DNA of 21,211 nt from Theodoxus fluviatilis (taxonomy: Eukaryota; Mollusca; Gastropoda; Cycloneritida; Neritidae). Positions within the stretch are counted from its first letter, which is position 1, and each line of letters opens with the position of its first letter. The notes beneath the pieces were generated by a model. The model was not told where the DNA came from. It saw only the letters and a list, made by a program, of their open reading frames with translations, and made no database searches. A program made the position numbers and the translations under genes. This document shows, one piece after another, positions 18,901-21,211 of the stretch. The stretch covers positions 15,001 to 36,211 of the forward strand of contig JAWQFJ010028314.1 of the NCBI GenBank assembly GCA_034096865.1, read 5' to 3'.

Positions 18901-21211
18901 ATTACGAAGTCTCAACGACATTGTAGGTAAAATGTAGCTCTGCGCAGGCACTTTGAAGGCTGACACACCACTCGGCCTCAACGACTCGATTACGAAGTCT
19001 CAACGACATTGTAGGTAAAATGTAGCTCTGCGCAGGCACTTTGAAGGCTGACACACCACTCGGCCTCAACGACTCGATTACGAAGTCTCAACGACATTGT
19101 AGGTAAAATGTAGCTCTGCGCAGGCACTTTGAAGGCTGACACACCACTCGGCCTCAACGACTCGATTACGAAGTCTCAACGACATTGTAGGTAAAATGTA
19201 GCTCTGCGCAGGCACTTTGAAGGCTGACACACCACTCGGCCTCAACGACTCGATTACGAAGTCTCAACGACATTGTAGGTAAAATGTAGCTCTGCGCAGG
19301 CACTTTGAAGGCTGACACACCACTCGGCCTCAACGACTCGATTACGAAGTCTCAACGACATTGTAGGTAAAATGTAGCTCTGCGCAGGCACTTTGAAGGC
19401 TGACACACCACTCGGCCTCAACGACTCGATTACGAAGTCTCAACGACATTGTAGGTAAAATGTAGCTCTGCGCAGGCACTTTGAAGGCTGACACACCACT
19501 CGGCCTCAACGACTCGATTACGAAGTCTCAACGACATTGTAGGTAAAATGTAGCTCTGCGCAGGCACTTTGAAGGCTGACACACCACTCGGCCTCAACGA
19601 CTCGATTACGAAGTCTCAACGACATTGTAGGTAAAATGTAGCTCTGCGCAGGCACTTTGAAGGCTGACACACCACTCGGCCTCAACGACTCGATTACGAA
19701 GTCTCAACGACATTGTAGGTAAAATGTAGCTCTGCGCAGGCACTTTGAAGGCTGACACACCACTCGGCCTCAACGACTCGATTACGAAGTCTCAACGACA
19801 TTGTAGGTAAAATGTAGCTCTGCGCAGGCACTTTGAAGGCTGACACACCACTCGGCCTCAACGACTCGATTACGAAGTCTCAACGACATTGTAGGTAAAA
19901 TGTAGCTCTGCGCAGGCACTTTGAAGGCTGACACACCACTCGGCCTCAACGACTCGATTACGAAGTCTCAACGACATTGTAGGTAAAATGTAGCTCTGCG
20001 CAGGCACTTTGAAGGCTGACACACCACTCGGCCTCAACGACTCGATTACGAAGTCTCAACGACATTGTAGGTAAAATGTAGCTCTGCGCAGGCACTTTGA
20101 AGGCTGACACACCACTCGGCCTCAACGACTCGATTACGAAGTCTCAACGACATTGTAGGTAAAATGTAGCTCTGCGCAGGCACTTTGAAGGCTGACACAC
20201 CACTCGGCCTCAACGACTCGATTACGAAGTCTCAACGACATTGTAGGTAAAATGTAGCTCTGCGCAGGCACTTTGAAGGCTGACACACCACTCGGCCTCA
20301 ACGACTCGATTACGAAGTCTCAACGACATTGTAGGTAAAATGTAGCTCTGCGCAGGCACTTTGAAGGCTGACACACCACTCGGCCTCAACGACTCGATTA
20401 CGAAGTCTCAACGACATTGTAGGTAAAATGTAGCTCTGCGCAGGCACTTTGAAGGCTGACACACCACTCGGCCTCAACGACTCGATTACGAAGTCTCAAC
20501 GACATTGTAGGTAAAATGTAGCTCTGCGCAGGCACTTTGAAGGCTGACACACCACTCGGCCTCAACGACTCGATTACGAAGTCTCAACGACATTGTAGGT
20601 AAAATGTAGCTCTGCGCAGGCACTTTGAAGGCTGACACACCACTCGGCCTCAACGACTCGATTACGAAGTCTCAACGACATTGTAGGTAAAATGTAGCTC
20701 TGCGCAGGCACTTTGAAGGCTGACACACCACTCGGCCTCAACGACTCGATTACGAAGTCTCAACGACATTGTAGGTAAAATGTAGCTCTGCGCAGGCACT
20801 TTGAAGGCTGACACACCACTCGGCCTCAACGACTCGATTACGAAGTCTCAACGACATTGTAGGTAAAATGTAGCTCTGCGCAGGCACTTTGAAGGCTGAC
20901 ACACCACTCGGCCTCAACGACTCGATTACGAAGTCTCAACGACATTGTAGGTAAAATGTAGCTCTGCGCAGGCACTTTGAAGGCTGACACACCACTCGGC
21001 CTCAACGACTCGATTACGAAGTCTCAACGACATTGTAGGTAAAATGTAGCTCTGCGCAGGCACTTTGAAGGCTGACACACCACTCGGCCTCAACGACTCG
21101 ATTACGAAGTCTCAACGACATTGTAGGTAAAATGTAGCTCTGCGCAGGCACTTTGAAGGCTGACACACCACTCGGCCTCAACGACTCGATTACGAAGTCT
21201 CAACGACATTG
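15986..21211. repeat. 88-bp satellite array, about 59 copies
   Basis: The unit begins CTGCGCAGGCACTTTGAAGG and ends GGTAAAATGTAGCT, 88 bp. Unit starts fall exactly every 88 bp: 15986, 16074 and 16162 before the gap, then 16212, 16300 and onward to 21140. That gives two full units plus 22 bp before the gap, 56 full units after it, and a 72-bp partial unit at the window edge. No base difference between copies was noticed by eye. Each unit contains the palindrome CTGCGCAG and a 9-bp direct repeat CTCAACGAC at unit positions 38-46 and 61-69. Because 88 is not a multiple of 3, a reading frame shifts through all three phases and meets stops, so the array is not protein-coding. The array continues past the window. 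Confidence 0.98.
16184..16211. other. Assembly gap of 28 N
   Basis: The N run starts 22 bp into a unit, and the sequence after it restarts exactly at a unit start. A missing remainder of one unit would be 66 bp, so the 28 N do not represent true length in phase with the array. It is a scaffold or gap-filling artefact, and copy number here is uncertain. Confidence 0.97.

Noticed and set aside
15986..21211. CRISPR-like array
   Set aside because: There are no variable spacers. The whole 88-bp unit repeats identically, and the surrounding DNA is eukaryotic.

Overview
This is eukaryotic nuclear DNA, almost certainly from an animal. It shows long dinucleotide and tetranucleotide microsatellites, 5'-truncated non-LTR retrotransposons, MITE-like DNA transposon relics and a large homogeneous satellite array. 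It shows no operons, no Shine-Dalgarno-spaced genes and no bacterial RNA genes. The RTE-type reverse transcriptase and the CAGA/GGAT/CT microsatellite style resemble mollusc genomes. That taxonomic guess is inference from general familiarity and is not proven by the sequence.

Layout. Positions 1-4745 are AT-leaning DNA without a recognisable gene. They hold a 208-bp MITE-like element (333-540), a structured LINE 3' end (849-925) running into a (CT)27 tract, and a GGAT-rich tract (1198-1512). Positions 4746-6468 are an RTE-clade LINE relic on the + strand. It has lost its endonuclease by 5' truncation and carries an apparent in-frame internal deletion near the C terminus, but keeps an open reverse transcriptase domain. 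Positions 6846-7251 are a ~400-bp repeat whose reverse-complement partner lies at 15563-15954, so about 9.1 kb is bracketed by inverted copies. Inside the bracket are a GACT/GGCT/GACC microsatellite (7488-7652), a second LINE C-terminal scrap (8220-8471), two abutting members of one DNA transposon family (8882-9429 and 9433-10199), a dense microsatellite district (10503-10735, 12405-12684 and 13099-14152), a 144-bp MITE-like element (14439-14582) and unassigned open frames.

From 15986 to the window end the sequence is an 88-bp tandem satellite, about 59 copies, interrupted only by a 28-N gap. The 56 complete copies after the gap look identical by eye.

No intact host gene can be supported. 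The coding relics belong to retrotransposons, and most open frames elsewhere are by-products of microsatellites. The best leads are the satellite array; the transposon pair, one member of which carries a perfect 95-bp inverted repeat around a 40-nt loop and which share a GCC triplet at all three junctions; the inverted ~400-bp repeat pair ending in a hairpin, one copy of which lies 31 bp from the satellite edge; and a nested stem-loop at a LINE 3' end.
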